Source of the DNA: Candidatus Lambdaproteobacteria bacterium
GTDB lineage: Bacteria; SAR324; NAC60-12
Assembly (NCBI GenBank): GCA_012964265.1
Contig: DTUH01000089.1
Span: forward strand, 1 to 15,375
DNA length: 15,375 nucleotides
Reading direction: 5' to 3'
Shown here: positions 7,318-14,985 of the stretch, in pieces
How positions within the stretch are numbered: position 1 is the stretch's first letter
Layout: the number at the start of each line of letters is the position of its first letter
Made by a program: the position numbers and the translations under genes
The notes under the pieces: model-generated
Seen by the model: only the letters and a program-made list of their open reading frames with translations
Database searches by the model: none
What the model was told of the DNA's origin: nothing

Positions 7318-7616
7318 TTGGTGAATGCCGATTTTGGTTTAAAACTGTTTTTGGAATTTCCTGCTTTTAAATCTCTCCTGAAATTGCTTAAAGCCTTGAA
7401 TGTGTTTGAGAAAATTCGGCTGAATCGACACCAATTACTGAAACGCGGAAAGCCATTTTTTAGCGGTTTTAATTTCCGTAAAAAATCTTTTGCATTATCT
7501 CGAAAAAAAAGATGTAATTGGATTTGATTTTGCAGATGGAATTTGCTTAAATTTGACATTACAATAAAATAAGTCGGCAGAACACATTACATAAAAAACA
7601 GGAAAGACAAGCAGTC
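7318..7616. other. Long intergenic region upstream of the DksA-like gene
   Basis: These 299 very AT-rich bases contain a 69-codon plus-strand frame (7318-7527) that is Lys/Phe/Leu-rich, begins directly after the TPR stop codon and has no ribosome site. It is not called. The region holds a sigma-54-like element at 7519-7534 and a perfect TTGACA hexamer at 7554-7559 with no good -10 behind it. No clear terminator was found for the TPR gene. Confidence 0.4.
7519..7534 (+). promoter_or_regulatory. Sigma-54-like promoter element upstream of the DksA-like gene
   Basis: The element is TGG, nine bases, TTGCA. It has the invariant GG at 7520-7521 and GC at 7532-7533 with the required ten bases between. 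It lies 82 bases before the start codon. The CAC following TGG in the consensus is not matched. The GG-N10-GC spacing is exact, and a second element of the same form precedes flhA. Confidence 0.4.
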
Positions 7617-8006
7617 ATGGAAGAAATTAAACGCCTTTTGTTGGAAGAAAAGGCTGCGCTTCTCACGGAAATCCGGGAAAAAACAGGCAATAATAAAAAG
7701 ATAAACAGTGATATTGGTGACGCAATTGATTCTTCTGTAGAAGAACAGGAACGTGAGTTAGACCTGTTACTTCAGGATCGTGAGCAGTCAAGACTTAAAG
7801 GAATTGAAAATGCCCTTCAGCGCGTCGATTCCGATGACTTTGGCTACTGTGAAGAGTGCGGTGAAGACATTTCAATCAAACGTCTGCTTGCTGTACCTCT
7901 GACACGTATGTGCATCAATTGTCAGTCAAATGAAGAACGCAGCCGACTTGCGCAAAATGCTTTTTCCCGTGCAGACAACTTCAGTCAAGTTTTAAGTGAC
8001 GAATAA
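7617..8006 (+). CDS. DksA/TraR-type zinc-finger transcription regulator
   Basis: The 129-residue protein belongs to the family that enters the RNA polymerase secondary channel and changes promoter response, often together with ppGpp. An N-terminal coiled coil (about 1-70) has an acidic turn SDIGDAID at 31-38, in the place of DksA's acidic tip. A four-cysteine zinc finger follows: C78 and C81 in YCEECGEDIS, C99 and C102 in MCINCQSNEE. The short spacer ISIKRLLAVPLTR between the pairs is typical. It is somewhat shorter than E. coli DksA (151 residues). An AGGAAAG stands before the ATG, a little further away than ideal. It sits upstream of fliR but is separated by 165 bases, so it may be transcribed alone. 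Whether it is the main DksA or a secondary paralogue cannot be told. Confidence 0.9.
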   Translation: MEEIKRLLLEEKAALLTEIREKTGNNKKINSDIGDAIDSSVEEQERELDLLLQDREQSRLKGIENALQRVDSDDFGYCEECGEDISIKRLLAVPLTRMCINCQSNEERSRLAQNAFSRADNFSQVLSDE

Positions 8007-8042
8007 TTTCTGAACCTCATTTCGGATCTGTTGATTGCGTAG

Positions 8043-8057
8043 ATGCTGCCGCAGCAT
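8043..8057. repeat. Perfect six-base-stem hairpin after the DksA-like gene
   Basis: ATGCTG and CAGCAT flank a three-base CCG loop, 36 bases after the stop codon. There is no T-run after it, so it is not a standard intrinsic terminator. It could protect the 3' end of the message or be chance. Confidence 0.4.
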
Positions 8058-8130
8058 GACATACCCCGGAAGCTCTCACTGGTGTCGACTCCTTTTTGCA
8101 TAATGTTTATGAATCAATGTCAACAACAAT

Positions 8131-8154
8131 AAACTGTGCCTGATTTTACAGTTT
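8131..8154 (+). terminator. Possible weak terminator or leader hairpin before fliR
   Basis: AAACTGT (8131-8137) pairs with ACAGTTT (8148-8154) across a ten-base loop, and the second arm runs into further T residues. The stem is AT-rich with few GC pairs, so termination would be weak. It ends 17 bases before the fliR start codon, so it could equally affect fliR translation. Confidence 0.3.
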
Positions 8155-8171
8155 TTTAATTACGGAGCAGC

Positions 8172-8954
8172 ATGGCCAATCTGCTGAATTATGACGCCAG
8201 CCAGATGCTGGCTTTTATTCTGGTATTGATTCGTGTAAGTGGAATTATTGCCACCGCACCTATTTTCGGAAGTTCAGTTACACCTCCCCAAATCAAGATT
8301 GTGTTGAGTCTCATGCTGGCGCTGATTCTCTATCCTTTCGTACCTTCGATTACCGTTTTTCCTGATCGTCCTGATCATTACGTTTTTCTGATCGCCAGTG
8401 AACTGCTGATTGGAGTGGTTCTTGGCATGATAGGCCGTTTTTTGTTTTCGGCAGTCGAATTTGCGGGAACAGTCATTGGTTTTCAAATGGGACTCGGCAT
8501 GGCCAATGTCTTTGATCCGCAATCACAGGAACAGGTTTCTCTGGTAGGAAGATTCGAAAGCACAACGGCTACACTGATTTTTTTAGCAATGGACGGACAT
8601 TTGATTGTCATACAAGCACTGGTACGGAGTTTTTCAGTAATTCCTCCAGGCGGAGCAAAAATCAGCCAGCCTTTAGTTGAAAAACTTACCGATCTTTCTG
8701 CAAGTATTTTTGTTATCGGTTTGCAAATCGGTGCACCTCTGATCGTGGCTCTTTTTCTCGCTAACGCAATTATCGGTCTGTTGGCACGCTCGGTTCCGCA
8801 AATTCAGGTTTTTGTGGTTGGTTTTCCACTGACCTTAATGCTCGGATTTTTATTTCTGTTTTTCGGTATGCCCTTTTACGCACAGGGTGTTCACAAGATG
8901 TTTGAAATGCTTGACACCCAGTTATTTGATGCTCTTAGGCTGTTAGGGGGTTGA
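8172..8954 (+). CDS. fliR: Flagellar export gate protein FliR
   Basis: FliR (260 residues) is an inner-membrane part of the flagellar type III export gate and assembles with FliP and FliQ. The sequence has about six hydrophobic segments, the first at about 12-32. Family motifs are FQMGLGMANVFDPQSQEQVS (104-123), MDGHL (140-144) and LLARSVPQIQVFVVGFPL (203-220), the last being the most conserved FliR stretch and shared with injectisome SctT proteins. The flagellar neighbours decide for FliR over SctT. GGAG lies six bases before the ATG. fliP and fliQ are not upstream in this window; a DksA-like gene is there instead, so fliR is split from its usual partners. The next gene, flhB, begins 104 bases downstream. 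Confidence 0.96.
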   Translation: MANLLNYDASQMLAFILVLIRVSGIIATAPIFGSSVTPPQIKIVLSLMLALILYPFVPSITVFPDRPDHYVFLIASELLIGVVLGMIGRFLFSAVEFAGTVIGFQMGLGMANVFDPQSQEQVSLVGRFESTTATLIFLAMDGHLIVIQALVRSFSVIPPGGAKISQPLVEKLTDLSASIFVIGLQIGAPLIVALFLANAIIGLLARSVPQIQVFVVGFPLTLMLGFLFLFFGMPFYAQGVHKMFEMLDTQLFDALRLLGG

Positions 8955-9058
8955 GGGCAAATTATTAATAAAACGAACATTGGGTTGCCGGCTGGAAATT
9001 TAACACACATCCGCTGAATTTCATACTCAATGGTTTAAGTACTCTTTCTTGAAAGTCT

Positions 9059-10123
9059 ATGGCAGAACAACAAGGTCAGGAAAAAACTGAGGCTCCAACC
9101 GAGAAAAAACGCAGGGAGTCGCGTGAAGAAGGACAAGTCGCCTTCAGCAAGGAGCTTTCATCTGCGGCTTTGCTGGCAGGAATCGTACTCACACTGGTGG
9201 CTTCAAGTCCTTTTATTCTAAATTCTTTCCGGGAACTCATGACGAGAATTTTCCGGCAGATGTCGTCAGCAGATGAGTTGACCATCAACAGCATTTATAC
9301 CTTGTCCGGAGAAATTATTTCCACCATGCTTCCTGCGTTCGCGCCTTTTATCGCAGTCATTATTTTTGTTGCGATTTTTGCTTCCGTTATACAGGTTGGC
9401 GTCCAGATCACCTTCAAAGCAATTGTACCTAAATTCAACAAAATAAGTCCACTGACCGGATTAAAGAGACTTTTTTCATCACAGTCTCTAGCAGATTTTC
9501 TCAAGAGTATGGCAAAGTTGATCATCGTCGGTTTTGTCGGATATTTAACTTACATGGATAAAATCACAGAATTGAATGGACTTTCCGTTTCAACTCCGGA
9601 GGCCATTCTCACCTACAATTTTACAGTAGTGGCAGAAGTTGCAGGCAAGATTGTTCTGGCACTTATGGCAATTGCGATTTTTGATTATTTTTATCAACGT
9701 TGGCATCATGAACAGCAAATGATGATGACCAAACAGGAGGTCAAAGATGAGACAAAACAAACTGAAGGTGACCCGCAGCTTAAAGCAAGAATCCGTCAGA
9801 TTCAGCGTGAAATGTCCAACGCACGGATGATGCAGGAAGTTCCGAAAGCGGACGCTCTGATCGTCAACCCCACCCACTTCTCCGTCGCTGTCCTTTACGA
9901 CCGTGACGTGATGGCAGCTCCAGAAGTTACGGCTAAAGGAGCAGATCACCTTGCATTGCGTATGCGGACAGTTGCACGCGAGAATAATGTTCCCATTCTT
10001 GAACGACCCGAATTAGCCCGTGATTTATACGCAAATGTAGATATCGGTGACGACATTCCGGAACGATTTTATAAAGCAATTGCGGAAATTCTGGCCTTCG
10101 TTTACCGCCTCCGGAAGAGATAA
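9059..10123 (+). CDS. flhB: Flagellar export specificity switch FlhB
   Basis: FlhB (354 residues) is the export-gate protein that switches substrate from rod/hook to filament proteins by self-cleavage. The start shows the family's GQEKTEAPTEKKRRESREEG (6-25). Four membrane helices follow between about 35 and 210, with the conserved NKISPLTGLKRLFSSQSL at 127-144. The charged linker KQEVKDETKQTEGDP (225-239) leads to the cytoplasmic domain. The autocleavage motif NPTH is intact at 270-273, followed by FSVAVLYD. The length is normal. The ATG at 9059 lacks a strong ribosome site. The gaps on both sides (104 and 156 bases) are wide for a flagellar operon. Confidence 0.97.
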   Translation: MAEQQGQEKTEAPTEKKRRESREEGQVAFSKELSSAALLAGIVLTLVASSPFILNSFRELMTRIFRQMSSADELTINSIYTLSGEIISTMLPAFAPFIAVIIFVAIFASVIQVGVQITFKAIVPKFNKISPLTGLKRLFSSQSLADFLKSMAKLIIVGFVGYLTYMDKITELNGLSVSTPEAILTYNFTVVAEVAGKIVLALMAIAIFDYFYQRWHHEQQMMMTKQEVKDETKQTEGDPQLKARIRQIQREMSNARMMQEVPKADALIVNPTHFSVAVLYDRDVMAAPEVTAKGADHLALRMRTVARENNVPILERPELARDLYANVDIGDDIPERFYKAIAEILAFVYRLRKR

Positions 10124-10195
10124 ATACTAAGCAGTCCTGCCACTCTCAATACTGAACACCACAGTAAAAATAGAATAATTTTTCATTTTTGCTTT

Positions 10196-10211
10196 TGGAG
10201 CATTATTTGCA
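10196..10211 (+). promoter_or_regulatory. Sigma-54-like promoter element upstream of flhA
   Basis: The element is TGG, then AGCATTATT, then TTGCA, with GG at 10197-10198 and GC at 10209-10210, exactly ten bases apart as sigma-54 requires. It sits in the 156-base gap between flhB and flhA, about 69 bases before the GTG start. Sigma-54 control of early and middle flagellar genes is common in proteobacteria, so the context fits. No enhancer site was identified. Confidence 0.45.
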
Positions 10212-10279
10212 ACAGGCACACATGCGTTTCGGATTTGAGGCGCGGATTTTTTTAACGACCCTTTGGTAATGGATGACCG

Positions 10280-12370
10280 GTGGCCGAAGCAAGCATACCT
10301 CTAAATAATATTGTCAGAAAGTCTGATATCGTTCTCGCAGTAGGAGTGATGTCAATGCTGCTGATAATGGTGGTTCCCCTGCCACTTCTAGTTCTTGATC
10401 TGCTCCTCGCATTAAGCATCACAGTAGGAGTTCTAATCCTCTTTGTTGCGTTATTTACCGAAAGTTCTCTCGAGTTTTCCTCGTTCCCTTCTGTATTGCT
10501 CATTGCGACCATTTTCCGGCTTTCTCTTAACGTTGCTTCCACACGGCTTATTCTGCTTGAAGGTCATAAAGGTCCGGGTGCAGCAGGATCAATTATAAAT
10601 TCATTTGGCGAATTTGTAGTCGGCGGAAATCAGATTGTCGGGATCATCATCTTTTTGATTCTGGTGATTATCAATTTTGTAGTCATCACAAAAGGGACCG
10701 GACGTATCGCGGAAGTTGCAGCACGATTTACTTTGGATGCCATGCCTGGAAAGCAAATGGCGATTGACGCAGATTTAAACGCGGGACTGATAGATGAAGA
10801 CGAGGCCCGTCAGCGCCGCTCAACTATCCAGCGCGAATCAGATTATTTTGGAGCACTTGACGGTGCCAGCAAGTTTGTGCGAGGTGACACAATCGCGGGT
10901 TTAATCATCACCTCAATCAACATTTTAGGGGGTCTGCTGGTTGGAATCACCCAGTTCGATATGTCTGCCGGAGACGCTTTTGATTCCTATGCGACTTTAA
11001 CCATTGGTGATGGACTTGTCTCACAAATTCCCGCACTGATAATTTCCATAGCCGCCGGTATTGCGGTCACTAAAGCTTCTGGTGAAAATAAAATTTCTGT
11101 TGATTTACAAAAACAAATTTTCAGTAATGTTCAGGCACTGTATGTAGTTTCGGCGGTTCTTGTTACTTTTTCATTAATTCCGGGACTGCCGGTATTTCCT
11201 TTTTTACTGCTGGCGCTTGGAACTTTCCTGCTGGCACAATCGAGTAAACGCTCCAACATGAATGTTGCCACGGAAGAACACCAGCAGGAACAGGCACGTC
11301 TGCAGAAAGAATTAAGTGAAGAGCCGGAAGATATTGAATCGCTGCTCATAATCGATATCCTTGGTCTGGAACTTGGCTATGGCATGATTCCGCTTGTAGA
11401 TGAGGAACAGGATGGTGAGCTGCTGAAAAGAATCAAGGCTATTCGACGGCAAATTGCTCTTGATTACGGATATATCGTCCCCCCGCTGCACATCAAAGAC
11501 AACCTTGAACTTTCTCCCGGAGAATATTCAATTACGATCAAAGGCATTGAGATTGCCCGCAATGAATTGATGATGGGACACCACCTTGCCATGAAGACCG
11601 GAGATGTGGATGAGGAAATTCCGGGGGTTGACACAGTGGAACCTGCATTTGGACTGCCTGCAATCTGGATTGCTGAAGAAGATGAGGAACGCGCCCAGTT
11701 TGCCGGATACACAGTTGTTGATCTGCCCACTGTTTTGGCCACACATCTGACAGAAGTTCTGAAAAATCATGCATTTGAATTTATCGGACGTCAGGAAACC
11801 CAAAAACTTATTGACTCCCATGCCAAGTCAGAACCAAAAGTTGTTGAAGAATTGATCCCAACACTGGTATCATTAGGTGTTGTGCAGAAAGTCTTGCAGA
11901 ATTTACTTAAAGAACTCGTTTCTATCCGTGACATGCACACGATACTTGAGACTTTGGCGGATGTCGCACCGATTACCAAAGATCCTGATTTGCTGACAGA
12001 ACACGTCCGGCAGAATCTTTCGCGGCAGATTACCAGACAATATCAAACTCCGGACGGCATGCTGCCTCTGATTACAATGAACCAGGATTTGGAGAATCAA
12101 ATCGCCTCCGCAATCCAGGATTCGGGTCAAGGTGCATATCTAGGCTTGAATCCTAACATGGCACAGGCGATCATAAATGGAATTGACGGCATGATAGAAC
12201 AATTTACGATCAACAATTATCAACCGCTTTTGCTTTGTTCACCGCTGATACGTCCCCATGTTAAAAAACTTGTGGAACGTTTCATTCCAAATCTTGTGGT
12301 ACTCTCGCATAATGAGGTGGCGCAGGATGTACGTATTGAAGCACTCGGAGTTGTGGAGTTGAGTGGTTAG
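10280..12370 (+). CDS. flhA: Flagellar export protein FlhA
   Basis: FlhA (696 residues, normal length) is the largest export-gate component. It forms a ring whose cytoplasmic part docks substrate-chaperone complexes, and its membrane part uses proton motive force. About eight membrane helices lie between 16 and 335. The FHIPEP family signature covers ATIFRLSLNVASTRLIL (76-92), then ITKGTGRIAEVAARFTLDAM (136-155) and GKQMAIDADLNAGLIDEDEA (157-176). The large cytoplasmic domain occupies about 345-696. The start is GTG: the in-frame TGA at 10274-10276 leaves no alternative further upstream, and a GGA lies six bases before it. A sigma-54-like element precedes the gene. The flagellar neighbours exclude the injectisome homologue SctV. 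Confidence 0.97.
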   Translation: MAEASIPLNNIVRKSDIVLAVGVMSMLLIMVVPLPLLVLDLLLALSITVGVLILFVALFTESSLEFSSFPSVLLIATIFRLSLNVASTRLILLEGHKGPGAAGSIINSFGEFVVGGNQIVGIIIFLILVIINFVVITKGTGRIAEVAARFTLDAMPGKQMAIDADLNAGLIDEDEARQRRSTIQRESDYFGALDGASKFVRGDTIAGLIITSINILGGLLVGITQFDMSAGDAFDSYATLTIGDGLVSQIPALIISIAAGIAVTKASGENKISVDLQKQIFSNVQALYVVSAVLVTFSLIPGLPVFPFLLLALGTFLLAQSSKRSNMNVATEEHQQEQARLQKELSEEPEDIESLLIIDILGLELGYGMIPLVDEEQDGELLKRIKAIRRQIALDYGYIVPPLHIKDNLELSPGEYSITIKGIEIARNELMMGHHLAMKTGDVDEEIPGVDTVEPAFGLPAIWIAEEDEERAQFAGYTVVDLPTVLATHLTEVLKNHAFEFIGRQETQKLIDSHAKSEPKVVEELIPTLVSLGVVQKVLQNLLKELVSIRDMHTILETLADVAPITKDPDLLTEHVRQNLSRQITRQYQTPDGMLPLITMNQDLENQIASAIQDSGQGAYLGLNPNMAQAIINGIDGMIEQFTINNYQPLLLCSPLIRPHVKKLVERFIPNLVVLSHNEVAQDVRIEALGVVELSG

Positions 12371-12448
12371 GAAAATAAATGTAGAGTTTCTGCTTTGGAG
12401 TAAAATGATATCAAAACTCAAAACCAAAATCTTTTAATTAACAATTTT

Positions 12449-13744
12449 ATGAATCTCAAGCGCTACCGCGTCAATAATATCAAAGAGGCTTTGAAATTCA
12501 TCAAGCGCGATCTGGGCCCTGATGCCTTGATCGTTTCCACGCGTCAGGTTAAAGAAGCCAAGGGTGCGTTTGGAATGTTCGGCAAAACCATGTTGGAAGT
12601 GACAGCTGCCGCAGGCGAAAAGAAAAAAAACAGCGGTGAGCCCACAACTGCAACTACAAAAGCACTTGAAGCATACAGCGGTGGTAATGATACTACCGAA
12701 TCAACCCTGGCTGAAACATTCCTGAGACCTCAGAATAAAAACGTACTTTCGATTACAGATGAAACTCGCAGCATGATGCTGCCGATACAAAAAGAACTGC
12801 AGGGAATTCGCCTGAATTTAGGAGATTTGAGCACTCAATCTAATGCTTTTGATAACCACCTGGTTGGTGAGTTAAAACACGAGCTTGGGGAAATGCGCCA
12901 CTTGCTGCACATTTTGGCTTCTCGAACAGGCAGCCTGAATGAGCCGGATCTTCCTGAAAACCTGTTGCTGCTATATCAGCAAATGAAATTCAGTGGTTTG
13001 GAAGAAAAGTTCGCGCGCCGTCTGGTTATGGAAGCACAGCGAAATATGACTGAAGAAGATCAGGAAAATTTCGCTTATGTGAAAATTTTCCTGGCACGTA
13101 TGTTGATGAAAATTATAAAAATTACAAGAGGTCTGGAAGGTCTTAACCCTTCGCAGAGAATAGCAGCCCTGCTGGGACCTACCGGAGTGGGCAAAACAAC
13201 TACTGTTGCCAAGATTGCCTCAGAACAAATGCGGAAATACAAACGTAAAGTCGCCCTGATTTCTGTTGACACAAACCACCGGACCTCGGCAGAACAACTT
13301 CGTGCCTTTGCCAAATTGATCAAAGTCCCGTTCAGTGTTGTTAAAGATAAAGCGGAGCTGAATCGTCTCATCAGCAGTTATGAAGATTATGATTCAATCA
13401 TTATTGACACCGACGGCTGCTCTCAGCGCAATGATAAACTATTGTTTGAAATGCGTGAAATATTTGACGAACGCGGGCGCATTCACAATTTACTTGTTCT
13501 GAGTGCAACAAGTAAAGACAGTGACATGAATGAAGTCACACGAAAATTTGGCTGCATGCCCATTGACAGCATTATTTTCACAAAACTTGACGAAAGTGCT
13601 TCCTACGGTTCTCTCTTCAACCATGCAATTCGTTTCAAAAAACCGCTCTCCTATTTGACATTAGGACAGAAAGTTCCAGAGGATCTGGAGGTTGCCTCAA
13701 GAGAACGTTTGGTGGATTTACTGCTGAATATTTCCGGCACCTGA
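12449..13744 (+). CDS. flhF: Flagellar SRP-type GTPase FlhF with altered active-site residues
   Basis: FlhF helps choose where and how many flagella are built, acting as a GTP-dependent dimer at the cell pole. The 431-residue protein has the family's N-terminal motif (MNLKRYRVNNIKEALKFIKR, 1-20), a low-complexity linker at about 55-95, an N domain near 165-235 and the G domain at 236-431. The P-loop GPTGVGKTT is at 243-251, TKLDE at 378-382 and GQKVPEDLE at 406-414, so nucleotide binding looks intact. Two catalytic boxes deviate: the usual DTYRIGAVEQL reads DTNHRTSAEQL (274-284), and the usual DTAGR reads DTDGC (320-324). The equivalents of two SRP-GTPase arginines are thus His and Cys. No Shine-Dalgarno precedes the ATG. 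fliA begins 16 bases downstream, with no flhG between. Confidence 0.95.
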   Translation: MNLKRYRVNNIKEALKFIKRDLGPDALIVSTRQVKEAKGAFGMFGKTMLEVTAAAGEKKKNSGEPTTATTKALEAYSGGNDTTESTLAETFLRPQNKNVLSITDETRSMMLPIQKELQGIRLNLGDLSTQSNAFDNHLVGELKHELGEMRHLLHILASRTGSLNEPDLPENLLLLYQQMKFSGLEEKFARRLVMEAQRNMTEEDQENFAYVKIFLARMLMKIIKITRGLEGLNPSQRIAALLGPTGVGKTTTVAKIASEQMRKYKRKVALISVDTNHRTSAEQLRAFAKLIKVPFSVVKDKAELNRLISSYEDYDSIIIDTDGCSQRNDKLLFEMREIFDERGRIHNLLVLSATSKDSDMNEVTRKFGCMPIDSIIFTKLDESASYGSLFNHAIRFKKPLSYLTLGQKVPEDLEVASRERLVDLLLNISGT

Positions 13745-13760
13745 GAAATGAGCAGAAACC

Positions 13761-14522
13761 ATGCCCACCAGGAAAAATCCCTATACAGAAAAAACTCAGC
13801 AGAGCAGAGAAGATCAGCTCATTAAGTATGCCCCTCTTGTTAGACGAGTGGTGACTAGAATGGCTGCCCGCTTTCCTCCCGGTATAGACCAGGACGAGCT
13901 GGAGCAAGTCGGAATGATCGGCCTCCTGGATGCAGTTGACAAGTTTGATCCAACCCGGGATGTCAAATTTAAAACATACGCTGAGTTTCGTATCAAGGGA
14001 GCCATACTTGATGAGCTGCGTTCTATGGACTGGGTGCCGCGTTCTGTACGTGCCGCCACCAATGAGTGGAGCAAGGCTTGGCGCAGCCAGACTTTTGAAA
14101 TTGGACGTGAACCGACTGACCAGGAAATGGCTGATCAGATGGAAATGAGCCTTGAGGAATATCACGAGTTTATTCTCAAGGCCAGCCCCACTCCATTAAT
14201 TTCCATTGAAGAATTTAAAGTACATTCAAACCAGGAAGACAGTGTGAGTTTACTGGAAATTCTCGCCAAACCCGGTGAAAAAGATCCGTTCGATTTGCTT
14301 TCAATGCAGCAGATGAAGAACAAACTCGCGAATGCGGTTTCCGAACTTGACGAGCGGGAACAGCTGGTGTTGTCTCTGTATTATCAGGAAGAAATGAATT
14401 TGAAGGAAATAGGAGAAATTCTGGGAGTTATAGAATCACGAGTATCGCAAATACGCACAAAAACAATCCTCAAGCTGCGCGCCAAACTGCGGTTGATAAC
14501 CAGAGACGGAATGAAGGATTAA
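13761..14522 (+). CDS. fliA: Flagellar sigma factor FliA (sigma-28)
   Basis: FliA (253 residues) directs RNA polymerase to late flagellar and chemotaxis promoters and is normally held by FlgM until the hook is complete. Region 2 is clear: LIKYAPLVRRVVTRMAARFP (20-39), DELEQVGMIGLLDAVDKFDP (45-64) and FRIKGAILDELRSMDWVPRS (76-95). Region 3 follows at about 96-175. Region 4, with its helix-turn-helix, reads LVLSLYYQEEMNLKEIGEIL (202-221) and ESRVSQIRTKTILKLRAKL (225-243). The length and motifs are those of FliA/WhiG. It lies 16 bases after flhF and 19 bases before the 83-residue gene, so all three are probably cotranscribed. No FlgM is visible in the window. Confidence 0.96.
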   Translation: MPTRKNPYTEKTQQSREDQLIKYAPLVRRVVTRMAARFPPGIDQDELEQVGMIGLLDAVDKFDPTRDVKFKTYAEFRIKGAILDELRSMDWVPRSVRAATNEWSKAWRSQTFEIGREPTDQEMADQMEMSLEEYHEFILKASPTPLISIEEFKVHSNQEDSVSLLEILAKPGEKDPFDLLSMQQMKNKLANAVSELDEREQLVLSLYYQEEMNLKEIGEILGVIESRVSQIRTKTILKLRAKLRLITRDGMKD

Positions 14523-14541
14523 CAAAAATGCATAAAGCGAA

Positions 14542-14793
14542 ATGCCGAATGACAGCTCTTCAATAATACAGTTGCTTGAGGAAATGGTCGAGCATCAACG
14601 GACCAAAGTTCTCAAAGTTGCACGCGAAATCATACCTGATGCAACTCCGGAAGACATCCGCAATCCCCAGGACTTTCCGAAACTTTCCACCGACACGCTT
14701 TTCAACTACGAAGACGGCATCCTCACCGGTTACCTCTCACTGCAGACTGCACTGTACAACCAGGAAAATAATGAAAGTAATGGTCTTGAATGA
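14542..14793 (+). CDS. Unknown 83-residue acidic protein downstream of fliA
   Basis: I do not recognise this protein. It is soluble and has no signal peptide or membrane segment. It starts with an amphipathic helix, IIQLLEEMVEHQRTKVLKVA (8-27), then an acidic, proline-containing stretch PDATPEDIRNPQDFPKL (32-48), and ends in a second helical segment NYEDGILTGYLSLQTALYNQ (55-74). The tight position 19 bases after fliA suggests cotranscription. Its size and helical character would suit a small regulator or export chaperone, but there is no motif to support either. The ATG has no Shine-Dalgarno sequence, and no better in-frame start is seen. A second short frame begins inside its 3' end. Confidence 0.65.
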   Translation: MPNDSSSIIQLLEEMVEHQRTKVLKVAREIIPDATPEDIRNPQDFPKLSTDTLFNYEDGILTGYLSLQTALYNQENNESNGLE

Positions 14794-14878
14794 GCGCAGC
14801 GAGCTCGTAAAGAATCCGGCTTTGGTTGAACTCAAGACAGAAAGGATTCGTGTGGCAAAGGTATTGAAAATAGATTAA
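14771..14878 (+). pseudogene. Short or interrupted reading frame overlapping the end of the 83-residue gene
   Basis: An ATG at 14771, five bases after AGGA, opens a 35-codon frame (MKVMVLNERSELVKNPALVE, then 15 more) that ends at TAA 14876-14878. Directly after the TAA the same frame continues with protein-like sequence (AKHGFDINAHMIATAKRNPV) to another stop near 14980. This may be a small gene broken by one nonsense codon, a genuine 35-residue peptide, or chance. I do not recognise either half. The ribosome-site match falls inside a coding region, so it is weak evidence. Confidence 0.25.
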
Positions 14879-14985
14879 GCCAAACACGGTTTTGACATCA
14901 ACGCTCACATGATTGCTACCGCAAAGAGAAACCCTGTGATGAACGGAGGGTTCAGAAATGTTCAGATCCACATTTGTCAGAGAAG

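Noticed and set aside
7318..7527. 69-codon frame directly after the TPR gene
   Set aside because: It has a TTG start on the base after a stop codon, no ribosome site, and Lys/Phe/Leu composition expected of AT-rich noncoding DNA.
8081..8099. GG and GC pair upstream of fliR resembling sigma-54
   Set aside because: The spacing is 15 bases rather than the strict ten.
13635..14165. 176-codon minus-strand frame opposite flhF and fliA
   Set aside because: It is antisense to two well-identified genes and shows no recognisable motif.
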